From Aradus depressus (taxonomy: Eukaryota > Arthropoda > Insecta > Hemiptera > Aradidae), in contig OY759222.1 in NCBI GenBank assembly GCA_963662175.1, positions 15,200,222-15,264,221 of the forward strand: 64,000 nt of DNA, given 5' to 3'. The notes under the pieces are model-generated. The model ran no database searches. It saw only the letters and a list, made by a program, of their open reading frames with translations, and had not been told where the DNA came from. Positions within the stretch are counted from its first letter, which is position 1. Every line of letters begins with the position of its first letter. Shown in pieces: positions 62,790 to 64,000 of the stretch. A program made the position numbers and the translations under genes.

Positions 62790-63305
62790 AGCACCGTTGT
62801 GATTTGAAACTCGATGAAACGAAAAAGCGACACTAAACAGACATATACGTACGTGTGTTAGTACGTATATGTACATACGTTTTCTGAAGGTTTCACTTCT
62901 ACCGCGTGTGAACTGCACACATGTTTTTTATTTAATGCCTTTAGATCATTACAAAATAAAAGATAACATTACAAGATAAATAGGCTACCTCCTCCCAGAA
63001 GACGGAGTCTGAGTGTGGGAGGGGGAGCAGTCAGCTAGGAGGACTGTACAATCACTGTCAAAAATTAAACATAGTATAGAGAGAAGAAATATAAAAAAAG
63101 AAAAATACAAAAATAAATAAATAAAAAATAGTATCTTTAGTAAAAATAAATAAATAAATAAAAAATAATAATAAAAAAAAAAAAATAATAAAAATGAATG
63201 AGAAAAGAAAAAGTGACTAAAATAAGAAATATTCTCGTAATATAGAAGAAAAGTAAAATAAAAATAAAAATATAAATAAAAATAAAAATTGATGAATAAT
63301 GAAGT
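62790..63305. other. Unassigned, A-rich low complexity
   Basis: An alternating ACGTACGTGTGTTAGTACGT stretch near 62840-62880 and an A-rich tract of AAATAAATAAAT type at 63080-63290. No gene. Confidence 0.45.
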
Positions 63306-63309
63306 GCTG

Positions 63310-64000
63310 ATGGAATGGTAGAATTAGAATGTAAAGACACGAAATTTTATATGTGTATCCAGAATGCTCTAAAAGGACGACACATATTGATTTTCAGCCT
63401 AATCGGTCAAAGGAAAAGGCGGATTAGGGGGAGGCTTGTATCAAAAATTCTTATAACCTGTTGTAATGAATGTATCAATACAAAATTTGATATGTGAATT
63501 CAAAACCCTATAGGGACGAGGAGGGGGCACAATTCAAAACCCTATAAGAACGAGGAGGGAGCACAATTCGAAACCCTATAAGGACGAGGAGGGGGCATAA
63601 TTCAAAACCCTATAAGGACGAGAAGGGGGCACAATTCAAAACCTTATAAGGACGAGGAGGGGGCACAATTCAAAACCATATAAGGACGAGGAGGGGGCAC
63701 AATTCAAAACCCTATAAGGACGAGGAGGGGGCACAATTCAAAACCCTATAAGGACGAGAAGGGGGCACAATTCAAAACCTTATAAGGACGAGGAGGGGGC
63801 ACAATTCAAAACCATATAAGGACGAGGAAGGGGCACAATTCAAAACCCCTAATAAATGTATCGACACAAAATTTAGTATGAGGACTTAAGTCAACTGTTG
63901 AATATTAGCGCAAACGGTCGACTGGTTTTGAAGGAGGAGCAAAAAGTTAATTGACTAATTAATTCTGGGGAAGCACATTGCCGGTGATTCACCGTGGAAT
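63310..64000 (+). repeat. Family B, long copy with a 34-bp internal array, cut by the window end
   Basis: Forward copy from GACACGAAATTTTATATGTG to GCCGGTGATTCACCG. At 63498-63845 about ten units of CAAAACCCTATAAGGACGAG plus GAGGGGGCACAATT are tandemly amplified from the repeat's own interior. Confidence 0.85.

Noticed and set aside
63080..63340. 67-codon hydrophobic minus-strand frame
   Set aside because: Derived from an AAATAAATAAAT low-complexity tract.

Overview
The window is animal nuclear DNA, most likely from an insect with a large, repeat-rich genome. It is AT-rich (my impression is about one third G+C, not counted) and gene-poor. It holds one spliced protein gene with GT-AG introns, several tRNA-derived SINE families, jockey-type LINE remnants, and hAT, PIF/Harbinger and pogo/Tigger DNA-transposon remnants. 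Many SINE tails end in CCTAA/TTAGG pentamers, the motif of insect telomeres. I cannot name the species.

The only clear host gene is on the minus strand. Nine exons (37431 down to 777) join in frame into 460 codons of an ABC half-transporter with the nucleotide-binding domain first: Walker A, Q-loop, signature, Walker B and H-switch, then the first membrane segment. It matches the arthropod ABCH group, which databases often label 'ABC transporter G family member 20/23'. The Drosophila relatives include CG9990 (snustorr), needed for the lipid barrier of the cuticle. Both ends are missing: the start codon lies upstream in an exon I could not find, and most of the membrane domain lies beyond base 1. 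All Walker, signature and H-switch residues are intact, so this reads as a functional gene.

The layout is as follows. From 1 to 12.2 kb are eight exons separated by introns of 0.4-3.4 kb carrying a nested SINE/LINE pair, a TA-flanked MITE, a BED-finger hAT remnant, an RNase H pseudogene and a Harbinger element. From 12.2 to 37.2 kb is one 25-kb intron made largely of transposable-element debris: a hAT dimerisation domain, about ten SINE copies, two large inverted repeats, a pogo element with an internal minisatellite and two near-perfect palindromes. From 37.4 to 64 kb is the upstream flank or a further intron: jockey fragments, a 1.5-kb 34-bp satellite, a second pogo-like element, a polyA SINE with perfect target duplications, a MITE nested in another repeat, and a foldback element of about 1.7 kb flanked by a 6-bp duplication.

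About 26 copies or fragments of one tRNA-SINE (family A) and more than 20 pieces of an unclassified interspersed repeat (family B) cover much of the window. Most open reading frames here are by-products of these repeats. I see no CRISPR array, no operon, no functional tRNA or rRNA gene and no convincing new biochemical system. The most interesting material is repeat architecture: SINE tails of telomere-like pentamers, foldback structures and datable nested insertions.
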